Below are positions 43,997 to 53,134 of a stretch of 64,000 nucleotides of DNA, piece by piece; positions within the stretch are counted from its first letter, which is position 1, and each line of letters begins with the position of its first letter. The translations under genes were made by a program, and so were the position numbers. The DNA comes from Streptomyces sp. HM190 (GTDB taxonomy: Bacteria > Actinomycetota > Actinomycetes > Streptomycetales > Streptomycetaceae). Below the pieces are notes generated by a model. The model ran no database searches and was not told the DNA's origin. It saw only the letters and a program-made list of their open reading frames with translations. The stretch spans positions 1,116,001 to 1,180,000 of the forward strand of contig NZ_CP047318.1 in NCBI RefSeq assembly GCF_009857135.1, given 5' to 3'.

Positions 43997-44155
43997 GTGA
44001 AGAAGGCTCGGAGCTTCCTTCTGTTGCTCCTGCTCGCCGCGTTCACGATTCGCGTGCTGTGGCTCGCGGTAGAGCCGCTCGTGCCGTACGTCGTGAGCAC
44101 GCTCGCCATCGTGTTGGTGCTGGGCTTCATCTACCACCGCATGACGAGGTGGTGA
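43997..44155 (+). CDS. 52-residue two-span membrane peptide
   Basis: GTG 43997 has GGGAGG just upstream. Two hydrophobic helices (SFLLLLLLAAFTIRVLWLAV and YVVSTLAIVLVLGFIYH) make nearly the whole peptide. Its stop overlaps the start of the coupling-ATPase gene (GTGA at 44152-44155), tying it to that gene. The 189 bases before it (43808-43996) hold no convincing gene. Confidence 0.5.
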   Translation: MKKARSFLLLLLLAAFTIRVLWLAVEPLVPYVVSTLAIVLVLGFIYHRMTRW

Positions 44156-44773
44156 CGGTGACGACTCAGATCTACCAACTTAACTTCCCGTCTGACCTCG
44201 ACGCCGACCAAGTGGGTACGTGGCTGACGGCGGTAAGCGGCACACTCACCACTGGGCTGCGGCGCCTCCTGAACGTCTCGTCCATAGCGTTCGAGGTCGA
44301 GGCGCGTGAGACAGGCATTCAGTACCGGCTGGTGGTGCCGGAAGGTACGGCCGACTTCCTGACCAGTCAGCTGCGGGCATTGGTGCCAGGTTCTACGGTT
44401 CAGCCGGCGGGCGCGGATAGTGCCGCCCACCAATGGACGCTAGCTGTGGAGCTGGGACAGACGAACCCTCGACGCAGTCTGGGCACCATGAACCCCAAGG
44501 CCATCTCGGCCAGCTTGCTCGCATCTCTCCAGGGGATCGGTCGGGGTGAAGCGCTGCTGCTTCAATGGGTGGTGTCGCCAGCACTGCGACAGCGACCACC
44601 CGTCGAGCGGGAGGAGGGCATGGCTCGCCGTTCTATGGGTCATGCCCTTGGTGGTCGGAACGACCGTGACCGGATCAACGACATCCGGACCAAGCTGTCG
44701 GAGCCTAACTTTCTCGGTGTGCTCCGTGTCGCCGTAAAGGCACCCAGCAAGGAGCGCGGCGAACACCTCCTAG

Positions 44774-45643
44774 AAGTTGTCCCGTAAATGATCTGAGGCA
44801 TGCAGGCTGACCTGCTCGTTTGCCTGTCATCCGGTGAGGGTGAGGTTGTACAGGCGTGCGATGCCAAGCATGGCGTGGTGGACGCCTTCGCCTTTGAGTC
44901 GGCAGTCGCGCAGGATCTTCCAGCTCTTCATGCGGGCGAAGGTGTGCTCGACGCGGGCGCGGACCTTGCGGTGGGAGGCGTTGTGCTCCTCCTTCCAGGC
45001 CGGCAGTTCTTCGTTCTTGTGCCGACGGTAGTGCGGGATGGTCAGGCCGGTGCCTCGGTAGCCGCCGTCGGCGATCACGGTGGGGGTGGTACCGACAGCG
45101 GTCTTCGTGCCGGAGTCTTCCCAGGCCCGGCAGTCGTTGCGGTTGCCGGGCAGTGGCTTGCCGACGGCGACGACGAGGCGGGTGTCGGCGTCGATGACGA
45201 CCTGGTGGTTGGTGGAGTAGCGGTAGTTCTTGCTGGAGGCGGCCATGCTCCGGTCGCGGGTGGGGACCAGGGTGCCGTCCACGATGAGCACGGTGTTCTT
45301 GCGGAACCGCCGCCGGGGCTGGAGCGCGAGAGCCGGTCCGAGGTGGTCGACGATCCGGTCGGCAGCCGACTTGGAGATGCCGAACAGCGGGGCGAGCTGG
45401 CGCAGGGTGAGGTTGGTGCGCCAGTACGCGGCCACCAGCAGCACCCGGTCCTCGAGCGGCAGCGACCACGGCCGGCCCTTGCGGACCGGATCGGCTCCCT
45501 CGCGCCGCAGCGCGGTGATCAGCTTGTTGAACTGCCGCGGGATCAGCCCGGTGAACGGACCTATCCACGAGGGCTCCGACGCCGTGATCACACCAGCCAC
45601 GGCAAGATCATCTCACCTCTGACCAGCAGTTACGGGACAACCT
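44774..45643 (-). mobile_element. IS5-family element, copy 1 (870 bp)
   Basis: Terminal inverted repeats A(A/G)GTTGTCCCGTAA at both ends. CTAG target duplications flank it (44770-44773 and 45644-45647). It interrupts the coupling-ATPase gene. Its length and transposase are identical in all five copies in the window. Confidence 0.93.
44827..45600 (-). CDS. IS5-family transposase, copy 1
   Basis: 257 residues, DDE_Tnp_4-type. An N-terminal helix-turn-helix (LTLRQLAPLFGISKSAADRIVDHL, about 64-87) leads to the catalytic DDE triad: Asp108 (LIVDGTLVP), Asp178 (VIADGGYRG) and Glu218 (VRARVEHTFARMKSW). It is full-length without frameshift, so it is probably active. The four other copies in the window encode the same protein. 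Confidence 0.93.
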   Translation of the reverse strand: MAGVITASEPSWIGPFTGLIPRQFNKLITALRREGADPVRKGRPWSLPLEDRVLLVAAYWRTNLTLRQLAPLFGISKSAADRIVDHLGPALALQPRRRFRKNTVLIVDGTLVPTRDRSMAASSKNYRYSTNHQVVIDADTRLVVAVGKPLPGNRNDCRAWEDSGTKTAVGTTPTVIADGGYRGTGLTIPHYRRHKNEELPAWKEEHNASHRKVRARVEHTFARMKSWKILRDCRLKGEGVHHAMLGIARLYNLTLTG

Positions 45644-47280
45644 CTAGCCCGCGTGCGCGCCAGTCTGCGAGCGGTCGGCAGCAGTAGCAACCGGCTCAAG
45701 CAGCGGCTCATGACAAGTGGTCGCGTCATTTCACGGGTCCACGAGCGGGCGGTGCCGACGCTCTTTCCAATGCAGCTGGCCGGCTCCGAGTTGGTTGGCC
45801 TGATCTGCTGGCCGGTTGGCTCACCGCATGTTGCCGGGCTTCCCGCCGCCAGGTCGCGTCAGCTTGCCGCTACCGGCGCGATCCCACGCACGGGACGAGT
45901 ACTCGCTCGCTCCAACTTCCCGGGGGCGGAACGGTTGCTCGCCCTGACCCCGGAAGAGTCGACGTGGCACATGCAGGTGGTTGGGCCGACCGGCTCCGGT
46001 AAAACGGCGCTGCTTACGAACCTCATCTCGCAGGACATGAACGCGGGTCGCGGGGTCATCCTGATCGAGGGCAAGGGCGACCTGTTCCAAGCGGTCCTCG
46101 ACCGCGTCCCTGAACGCCGGCTTCAAGATGTCGTCCTGCTCGACGTAAGCGACACGGACTATCCGGTGGGCTTCAACATCTTGCAGGGCAGCCCTTTCGT
46201 GGTCGCGGCGGACATCCAAAGACTGTTCGACCACCTCTACCCGCAGGACGCCCGAGGGGTGCGCGTCCGGCAGGGGTTCTACCATCTGATCTTGACGCTC
46301 ATGATGAGCGCCGGGACTTCCTCGCCCATGACGTTCGCGGATATCGGGCCGCTCGCCGTACCGAGGGCGGATCAGGTGGAGTTCTCGAAAAAACTGGTTC
46401 GCGGGGTCGCGCACATCGAGGACCTGGCCGCGTGGTGGGCCGGGATCGATGACCGGATGCGTTCTTCGCACTTCCAGCCGCTCATGGATCGGATCTGGCA
46501 ACTCAACAACCGACCCTCGATCCGGAACATCATCGGGCAGAGCCAGAGCACGATCGACCTCCGCGATGTGATCCAAGGAAACAAGATCCTGCTCGTGAAC
46601 CTCGGTCGGGCAACGGAGGGGAAGGACACGGCCGGGCTGCTGGGCTCGCTCCTCCTTAATGCCGTCTGGAGTGTGGTGCAAACGGGGGCGGCTAATCCGG
46701 CCCGTCCCACGATGCTGTACCTCGACGAGTTCCAGGACTTCATCAACCTACCGATCGCGCCCGCCGACATGTTCGCCCAGGCGCGTTCACTCGGCCTCGC
46801 TATGACGGTGGCACACCAGCACCTCGGACAGCTCACCCGTGACCTCCAGGACGCCACCCAGAACAACGCGCGGTCGACAGTGGTGTTCCAGACCTCCGCT
46901 GACGAAGCTCGTTCATTTGCCCGGCAGTTCGGCCGCAGCGTCACCGATGAGGACTTCATGAACCAACGACGGTTCGAGGTCTTGATGCGTCTCGCCACAA
47001 GCGACGGGGTGAGTTCACCGGTAACGGGCGTCACGCTCCCGCCTGTTGATGCGACGGGCTTCGCGGACGAGGTACGGCGGCGGTCACGCCGTACCTACGG
47101 CCGACCGGTCGCTGAGGTGGAAGCGGACATTAAGCAGCGCCGCGGGCAGCAGCCGGCCGCAAGCCCTCCTACGAGGCGACCTCGGTTCGGTGGACCTCGC
47201 TAACTCCCTGGCGCGAGGACGGAGTCGGGTCATATCCTGATCCGTTCTGTTGAGATCAACTTGAACCTGGAGAACCTACG

Positions 47281-47931
47281 TTGCTGGATACGGCGAAGAT
47301 GGTGGAGCAGCTCGACATCCTGATCGGCGAGTATCAGGACATGCTTCGCACGGGGACGGAGGGGGTGCTGTCGTCAGACCGGGCCAAGCTCCTTGCCAGT
47401 CGGCTTGAGTCGGCGATCGATCGCTTGGCTGTGCCTGGCAGCAGTTACGTGCGCCAGCTTGACATCCATCGCGACGACAAGCGGACGACAAATAGGATTC
47501 GGGCGATCTATAGCATCACGCTCGGACTTCGTGAGGACCTCAATGCCGGTTGGACTGAGTCTGTTGTCGAGATGGTCCACGCTGACACTCACAGTGATTA
47601 CCTGGGGATGTCGGAGACCTTGCTCCGATCCGGGTTCAAGGATGCCGCAGCGGTGATTGCAGGGACGGCCCTTGAAGTCCACGTACGTGCACTGTGTACG
47701 AAGAACGGTGTTGACACAGAGCTAGGCGACGGAACTCCGAAAAAAGCCACTGTCATGAACGCCGACCTCAAGAAGGCTGATGTCTACGCGACGCTTCAGG
47801 AGAAGCAGGTGACGGCGTGGATGGATCTGCGGAACCAAGCAGCCCACGGGAACTACGAGAAGTATGACATCAATGAAGTTCGGGCGCTGGCAAGCGGCGT
47901 TCGTGACTTCATGCTCAAGTACCCGGCGTAG
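47281..47931 (+). CDS. HEPN-like protein, first of a tandem pair
   Basis: 216 residues from TTG 47281, with GGAGA upstream. The C-terminal half carries AAVIAGTALEVHVRALCTKNGV and TAWMDLRNQAAHGNYEKY. The RNxxxH block (R-N-Q-A-A-H) is the Rx4H catalytic motif of HEPN ribonucleases and lies in the expected place after a bundle of helices. The N-terminal 110 residues are helical and unmatched. It is about half identical to the next gene. No partner nucleotidyltransferase is present. It may be a toxin/defence RNase or an RNA-binding HEPN; function is inferred from the motif only. Confidence 0.68.
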   Translation: MLDTAKMVEQLDILIGEYQDMLRTGTEGVLSSDRAKLLASRLESAIDRLAVPGSSYVRQLDIHRDDKRTTNRIRAIYSITLGLREDLNAGWTESVVEMVHADTHSDYLGMSETLLRSGFKDAAAVIAGTALEVHVRALCTKNGVDTELGDGTPKKATVMNADLKKADVYATLQEKQVTAWMDLRNQAAHGNYEKYDINEVRALASGVRDFMLKYPA

Positions 47932-47952
47932 TACGAAACGAAGGGAACGGGG

Positions 47953-48600
47953 ATGGCCAACGTCGAGAAGGTAGTCGAACAGCTCAACTTCCTGATCAAG
48001 GCATCCGAAAACTACACACGGAACCAAACTCGACATCTCCTGGAAGATGCAGAGGACGCCGTGGTCCTTAGCAACCGGTTGGAGGCCGCGATTGAGCGAG
48101 CTACTCGACCAAACTCTATGTACATGAAGCAGCTTGACGCTGCCCGCCGTAAGACGCAGCCCTATCGACTGCGTGAGGTGCGCACTGTCGCGCTGGGGCT
48201 GCGCGATGACCTGATTGCCGGATGGGTTGAATCGGTTGTGGAACTGGTGCACGCCGATACCTACCGCGACTATCTGGAGATGGCCGAAGGGTTGCTGGCC
48301 AAGGGCTACAAAGACGCAGCGGCAGTTATCACGGGGACGTCCCTCGAAGTCCACGTGCGTGCCCTCTGCGTGAAGAACGGCGTGGCGACTCACGTGGCAG
48401 GTAAGCCGAAGAAAGCAGACACCATGAACGCCGACCTCAAAAAGGCCAGCGTCTATGACGGGTTGCAACAGAAGGAGGTCACCGCCTGGATGGACCTCCG
48501 GAACAAGGCGGCGCACGGCGACTACCCAAGCTACGACCGCGATCAGGTACGTCGGCTCATTGATGGAGTGGAAGCCTTCATGCGGAAGTACCCGGCATAG
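47953..48600 (+). CDS. HEPN-like protein, second of a tandem pair
   Basis: 215 residues, 21 bases after its paralogue. It shares VVEQLNFLI..., LGLRDDLIAGWVESVVELVHADTYRDYLEMAEGLLAKGYKDAAAVITGTSLEVHVRALC and TAWMDLRNKAAHGDYPSY, again with the Rx4H motif (R-N-K-A-A-H). Divergence is concentrated in the first 100 residues, suggesting the two bind different partners or form a heterodimer. It ends 13 bases before IS copy 2. Confidence 0.68.
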   Translation: MANVEKVVEQLNFLIKASENYTRNQTRHLLEDAEDAVVLSNRLEAAIERATRPNSMYMKQLDAARRKTQPYRLREVRTVALGLRDDLIAGWVESVVELVHADTYRDYLEMAEGLLAKGYKDAAAVITGTSLEVHVRALCVKNGVATHVAGKPKKADTMNADLKKASVYDGLQQKEVTAWMDLRNKAAHGDYPSYDRDQVRRLIDGVEAFMRKYPA

Positions 48601-48613
48601 GCGAACCCCCTAG

Positions 48614-49483
48614 AAGTTGTCCCGTAAATGATCTGAGGCATGCAGGCTGACCTGCTCGTTTGCCTGTCATCCGGTGAGGGTGAGGTTGTACAGGCGTGCG
48701 ATGCCAAGCATGGCGTGGTGGACGCCTTCGCCTTTGAGTCGGCAGTCGCGCAGGATCTTCCAGCTCTTCATGCGGGCGAAGGTGTGCTCGACGCGGGCGC
48801 GGACCTTGCGGTGGGAGGCGTTGTGCTCCTCCTTCCAGGCCGGCAGTTCTTCGTTCTTGTGCCGACGGTAGTGCGGGATGGTCAGGCCGGTGCCTCGGTA
48901 GCCGCCGTCGGCGATCACGGTGGGGGTGGTACCGACAGCGGTCTTCGTGCCGGAGTCTTCCCAGGCCCGGCAGTCGTTGCGGTTGCCGGGCAGTGGCTTG
49001 CCGACGGCGACGACGAGGCGGGTGTCGGCGTCGATGACGACCTGGTGGTTGGTGGAGTAGCGGTAGTTCTTGCTGGAGGCGGCCATGCTCCGGTCGCGGG
49101 TGGGGACCAGGGTGCCGTCCACGATGAGCACGGTGTTCTTGCGGAACCGCCGCCGGGGCTGGAGCGCGAGAGCCGGTCCGAGGTGGTCGACGATCCGGTC
49201 GGCAGCCGACTTGGAGATGCCGAACAGCGGGGCGAGCTGGCGCAGGGTGAGGTTGGTGCGCCAGTACGCGGCCACCAGCAGCACCCGGTCCTCGAGCGGC
49301 AGCGACCACGGCCGGCCCTTGCGGACCGGATCGGCTCCCTCGCGCCGCAGCGCGGTGATCAGCTTGTTGAACTGCCGCGGGATCAGCCCGGTGAACGGAC
49401 CTATCCACGAGGGCTCCGACGCCGTGATCACACCAGCCACGGCAAGATCATCTCACCTCTGACCAGCAGTTACGGGACAACCT
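48614..49483 (-). mobile_element. IS5-family element, copy 2 (870 bp)
   Basis: Flanked by CTAG (48610-48613 and 49484-49487); same ends as copy 1. It lies between the HEPN-like pair and the replication-relaxation gene and breaks no gene. Confidence 0.93.
48667..49440 (-). CDS. IS5-family transposase, copy 2
   Basis: Same 257-residue protein as copy 1, with intact DDE residues (Asp108, Asp178, Glu218). Confidence 0.93.
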   Translation of the reverse strand: MAGVITASEPSWIGPFTGLIPRQFNKLITALRREGADPVRKGRPWSLPLEDRVLLVAAYWRTNLTLRQLAPLFGISKSAADRIVDHLGPALALQPRRRFRKNTVLIVDGTLVPTRDRSMAASSKNYRYSTNHQVVIDADTRLVVAVGKPLPGNRNDCRAWEDSGTKTAVGTTPTVIADGGYRGTGLTIPHYRRHKNEELPAWKEEHNASHRKVRARVEHTFARMKSWKILRDCRLKGEGVHHAMLGIARLYNLTLTG

Positions 49484-49614
49484 CTAGGTCAGGGGTAGGC
49501 CGACCGTAGGTCTACCCCTGTACCTGTAGCTGTTCTGACCAGCGAAGACGCTGTGGCCCATCCGGACGGAGGACGGACGTTGGAGCTGACCACCCGCGAC
49601 TACGAAGTACTCAA

Positions 49615-51275
49615 CCTCGCGCTTTCACGAGGTGAGCTGTCCAGGAGTTGATCAGAAACGCGGAAAGTGCCCTTGACCTGCAACGATGGGACTTGCTGAG
49701 GGTCCTGTTGGCTGCAAGGAAAAGAGCACTTTCCAGGTGAGAGAGCCTATCTCGTCGTACCCGCGTGTCCGTGTCCAGGCAGACGGTCGGCGGGTGGCTT
49801 CGCAGGCCGGTGCGGTCCTGCTGCTGGAGACGGTCCGCAAGATCGGCCTTGACCAGGCGATATCCACAGCCCTGGCGTCCTGGCGCAAGCCGCGGGCCGT
49901 CCACGATCCTGGGAAGATCCTCCTGGACCTTGCTTTGGCGGTCGCGCTGGGCGGGGACTGCCTCGCGGACGTCGCGATGCTGAGGTGTGAGCCGGCTGTC
50001 TTCGGGCCGGTCGCTTCCGACCCGACGGTCTCCCGCCTGATCGACACCCTCGCCGGCTCCGACGAGAAAGCCCTGCAGGCCATCCGGTCCGCACGGGCCG
50101 AAGTCCGCAGCCGGGTCTGGTCGTTGGCGGGCAAGAACGCCCCCGACGCCGATGGACAGGTCACGGTCGATCTCGACGGCGTTCTCGTGATCGCGCACTC
50201 CGACAAAGAGGATGCGGCCGCGACCTGGAAGAAGACCTACGGCCATCACCCCCTGACGGCCTTCGTCGACCACGGCCCGGGCGGAACCGGAGAGCCGGTC
50301 GCCGCTCTCCTCAGACCGGGAAACGCGGGCTCGAACACGGCCGCCGACCACATCACCACCGCCCAACGGGCCCTGGCTCAACTGCCGAAGAAGTACCGGC
50401 GAGGACGGCGGACGCTGATCCGCACGGACTCCGCCGGCGGCACCCATGACTTCGTGTCCTGGCTCGCGAAACGAGGCCGATGGCTGTCCTACTCGGTCGG
50501 CATGGTGATCACCGAGGCGATCCACCAGCACGTGCTGAAGATCCCCGGCCCGGCCTGGACACCGGCCGTGGAGGCCGGCGGCCAGGTCCGCGACGGAGCC
50601 TGGGTCGCCGAGCTCACGGGCAAGCTGCTGGACGGCTGGCCCAGCGGCATGCGGCTGATCGTCCGCAAGGAACGACCCCACCCCGGCGCCCAGTTGAGAA
50701 TTACGGACGCGGACGGCATGCGGATCACCTGCTTCGCCACCAATACGACCGGTCGGCCGATCGCCGAGCTCGAGCTGCGTCACCGTCTGCGGGCCCGGGC
50801 GGAGGACCGGATCCGGGCCGCCCGGTCCACCGGCCTGCGCAACCTGCCCCTCCACCACACCGCGCAGAACAAAGTCTGGCTGGAGATCGTCCAGATCGCA
50901 CTCGACCTGCTGGCCTGGATGCCCATGCTCGCTCTGACCGGCAAAGCCCGACTCTGGGAACCCCGTCGCCTGCGGCTCCGCCTGTTCTCCGCGGCCGGAC
51001 AGCTCGTCACCACCGGCCGGCGCCGCATCCTCCGCCTCGCCCACCACTGGCCCTGGGCCCGTGACATCACCGACGCCCTCGAACGGCTCGCACTCCTGCC
51101 GAACCCCGGATGACCAACGGACTCACCCGTCCCTGCGAGAAGTGGATCCAGCCCGGAGCAGTGGAACCCGGCGTCCACCCGAGACGACACCCGGGCCCTC
51201 AGCCTGGCCGCCCTCCACCACCGACAACGAAATGGGCCGCCGACTTCGTCGACGGCCCATCACGAAAGTTCGAGG
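49615..51275 (+). mobile_element. IS1380-family element 1 (1,661 bp)
   Basis: Left end CCTCGCGCTTTCACGAGG and right end whose complement begins CCTCGAACTTTCGTGATGG form the inverted repeats. A 5-bp CTCAA flanks both sides (49610-49614 and 51276-51280), giving precise boundaries. It is inserted in the replication-relaxation gene. Confidence 0.9.
49686..51113 (+). CDS. IS1380-family transposase, copy 1
   Basis: 475 residues from ATG 49686; a GTG near 49737 would give a more usual N-terminus. The DDE core is QVTVDLDGVLVIAHS (first Asp pair), TLIRTDSAGGTHDF (second Asp) and the C-terminal IAELELRHRLRARAEDRI (Glu), as in IS1380 transposases. It is intact and related to, but clearly diverged from, the copy at 58655-60082. 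Confidence 0.9.
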   Translation: MGLAEGPVGCKEKSTFQVREPISSYPRVRVQADGRRVASQAGAVLLLETVRKIGLDQAISTALASWRKPRAVHDPGKILLDLALAVALGGDCLADVAMLRCEPAVFGPVASDPTVSRLIDTLAGSDEKALQAIRSARAEVRSRVWSLAGKNAPDADGQVTVDLDGVLVIAHSDKEDAAATWKKTYGHHPLTAFVDHGPGGTGEPVAALLRPGNAGSNTAADHITTAQRALAQLPKKYRRGRRTLIRTDSAGGTHDFVSWLAKRGRWLSYSVGMVITEAIHQHVLKIPGPAWTPAVEAGGQVRDGAWVAELTGKLLDGWPSGMRLIVRKERPHPGAQLRITDADGMRITCFATNTTGRPIAELELRHRLRARAEDRIRAARSTGLRNLPLHHTAQNKVWLEIVQIALDLLAWMPMLALTGKARLWEPRRLRLRLFSAAGQLVTTGRRRILRLAHHWPWARDITDALERLALLPNPG

Positions 51276-51926
51276 CTCAAGCTCACTCAGGTCTTTTCTC
51301 AGGTGGCCTCAACGCATATAACCGAGCTGCTGTTCGCGGACGTATCGCACAGCGTGCCGGACAGAGTGCTCGGACGGTTGGTCCGGTTCAGCTACCTTTC
51401 CCGGGTTGGTCGGAGAGCAACCAGTGCCAAGGGTGGAGCGGGGGCGTTCGTGTACCAGCTCGGCCGTGCTGGCCGTCTCCTCCTAGACGTCGAGGGGCGG
51501 CTATCTCCGAACGTCAACAACCACGCCCTCATGATGGCCGACACCTATTTGGAACTGCGGCGAGCGGAGAAGGCGGGCGTTCTCACGGTCACGGACTGGG
51601 AGGTTGAGCGGCGCGTGCCGCCCAGTGTCCGGGCAGATCTGTATGTGTCCATGGACTTCCCACAGCAGGAGCGGAGTAGTGCGTTCTTCCTTGAGATCGA
51701 CCTGAGCACTGAACAACCTGCGCGCATCCGGGAGAAGGTCGCCGGGTACTGGCGGGCCGTCGAAGTGAGTACCGCCGACTACTTCCCGTATGTGGTGTTC
51801 GTGGTGCGGCACCAGCTACGTAAGAACGAGCTGGCCCTGATCTTTCGGCGGTTGCCAGAGGAGCAGCAGGAGATGATGCGAGTGGTTTTGATCGGGGAGT
51901 TGATACCTGAATTGATGCGTCTCTAG

Positions 51927-52796
51927 AAGTTGTCCCGTAAATGATCTGAGGCATGCAGGCTGACCTGCTCGTTTGCCTGTCATCCGGTGAGGGTGAGGTT
52001 GTACAGGCGTGCGATGCCAAGCATGGCGTGGTGGACGCCTTCGCCTTTGAGTCGGCAGTCGCGCAGGATCTTCCAGCTCTTCATGCGGGCGAAGGTGTGC
52101 TCGACGCGGGCGCGGACCTTGCGGTGGGAGGCGTTGTGCTCCTCCTTCCAGGCCGGCAGTTCTTCGTTCTTGTGCCGACGGTAGTGCGGGATGGTCAGGC
52201 CGGTGCCTCGGTAGCCGCCGTCGGCGATCACGGTGGGGGTGGTACCGACAGCGGTCTTCGTGCCGGAGTCTTCCCAGGCCCGGCAGTCGTTGCGGTTGCC
52301 GGGCAGTGGCTTGCCGACGGCGACGACGAGGCGGGTGTCGGCGTCGATGACGACCTGGTGGTTGGTGGAGTAGCGGTAGTTCTTGCTGGAGGCGGCCATG
52401 CTCCGGTCGCGGGTGGGGACCAGGGTGCCGTCCACGATGAGCACGGTGTTCTTGCGGAACCGCCGCCGGGGCTGGAGCGCGAGAGCCGGTCCGAGGTGGT
52501 CGACGATCCGGTCGGCAGCCGACTTGGAGATGCCGAACAGCGGGGCGAGCTGGCGCAGGGTGAGGTTGGTGCGCCAGTACGCGGCCACCAGCAGCACCCG
52601 GTCCTCGAGCGGCAGCGACCACGGCCGGCCCTTGCGGACCGGATCGGCTCCCTCGCGCCGCAGCGCGGTGATCAGCTTGTTGAACTGCCGCGGGATCAGC
52701 CCGGTGAACGGACCTATCCACGAGGGCTCCGACGCCGTGATCACACCAGCCACGGCAAGATCATCTCACCTCTGACCAGCAGTTACGGGACAACCT
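51927..52796 (-). mobile_element. IS5-family element, copy 3 (870 bp)
   Basis: CTAG flanks at 51923-51926 and 52797-52800. The left CTAG includes the stop codon of the replication-relaxation gene. Confidence 0.93.
51980..52753 (-). CDS. IS5-family transposase, copy 3
   Basis: Same 257-residue intact transposase as the other copies. Confidence 0.93.
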   Translation of the reverse strand: MAGVITASEPSWIGPFTGLIPRQFNKLITALRREGADPVRKGRPWSLPLEDRVLLVAAYWRTNLTLRQLAPLFGISKSAADRIVDHLGPALALQPRRRFRKNTVLIVDGTLVPTRDRSMAASSKNYRYSTNHQVVIDADTRLVVAVGKPLPGNRNDCRAWEDSGTKTAVGTTPTVIADGGYRGTGLTIPHYRRHKNEELPAWKEEHNASHRKVRARVEHTFARMKSWKILRDCRLKGEGVHHAMLGIARLYNLTLTG

Positions 52797-52898
52797 CTAG
52801 GTGTTGTCGATAGTACGGCGGTAACAGAGGTCGGGAGGCTTGATCAACAGGGGTTGAAGGAGGATAATAAAGGCAGAGATAAACTGAGGAATCAGCCC

Positions 52899-53090
52899 AT
52901 GGCACGACGACCGCGAGAACCACTACTTCCGAAACTACTTTGGGCACCACGAAAGCGGACGCTTCGCAGGGCTGCCCGAGTCGGTGTCGTACGCGTTCCA
53001 GCATCACCAATGATACGTAGCCAGACGATCGAAGACTTTGCCGTGGCTGCCGTTCTAGCAGTTTCACTGACCGTCATCATGCTTCGATGA
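52899..53090 (+). CDS. Small basic membrane peptide upstream of the large unknown gene
   Basis: 63 residues from ATG 52899, with GAGGA about 8 bases upstream. A very basic N-terminal half (MARRPREPLLPKLLWAPRKRTLRRAARVGVVR) is followed by a C-terminal hydrophobic helix (DFAVAAVLAVSLTVIML). It ends next to the open frame of the large nuclease-like gene. No family recognised. It could be a leader or accessory peptide of that gene. Confidence 0.45.
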   Translation: MARRPREPLLPKLLWAPRKRTLRRAARVGVVRVPASPMIRSQTIEDFAVAAVLAVSLTVIMLR

Positions 53091-53134
53091 TTGATCCAAC
53101 ATTAAAAGTATGTAGCACTTCAAGGAGACGTATC

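Larger units (their letters stand above)
44152..47203 (+). pseudogene. VirD4/TraD-like conjugative coupling ATPase, split by an IS5-family insertion
   Basis: The 5' part (44152-44773) and 3' part (45648-47203) join exactly in frame (ERGEHLL-ARVRASLRAV) if the 870-bp IS and one CTAG copy are removed, giving about 725 residues. The N-terminal third is a mixed alpha/beta region. The ATPase half has Walker A MQVVGPTGSGKTALL, Walker B TMLYLDEFQDFINL and the VTVAHQHLGQL-type sensor, as in type IV secretion coupling proteins (TraM-recognition/TraG-D class). The protein would couple DNA to a transfer channel at the membrane, with the small membrane peptides just upstream. As found, translation stops inside the IS (44785-44787), so the gene is inactive, although the 3' part is open from GTG 45653. 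Confidence 0.85.
49580..51926 (+). pseudogene. Replication-relaxation family protein, split by an IS1380-family insertion
   Basis: Removing the IS1380 element (49615-51275) and one copy of its CTCAA duplication joins LELTTRDYEVL to KLTQVFSQVASTHITELLFADVSHSVPDRVLGRLVRFSYLSRVGR. The joined protein continues to RLPEEQQEMMRVVLIGELIPELMRL (stop at 51924-51926). The pattern is that of the winged-helix replication-relaxation proteins of actinobacterial plasmids and integrative elements. The start is TTG 49580 (GGAGG nearby) or GTG 49553. The stop TAG is part of the CTAG target of IS copy 3, so copy 3 changed nothing in this gene. The gene is inactive as found. Confidence 0.78.

Noticed and set aside
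44800..45687. Gly/Val/Asp-rich open frame of about 290 codons antisense to each IS5 transposase
   Set aside because: Occurs in all five copies as a shadow of the transposase; no ribosome binding site or family match.
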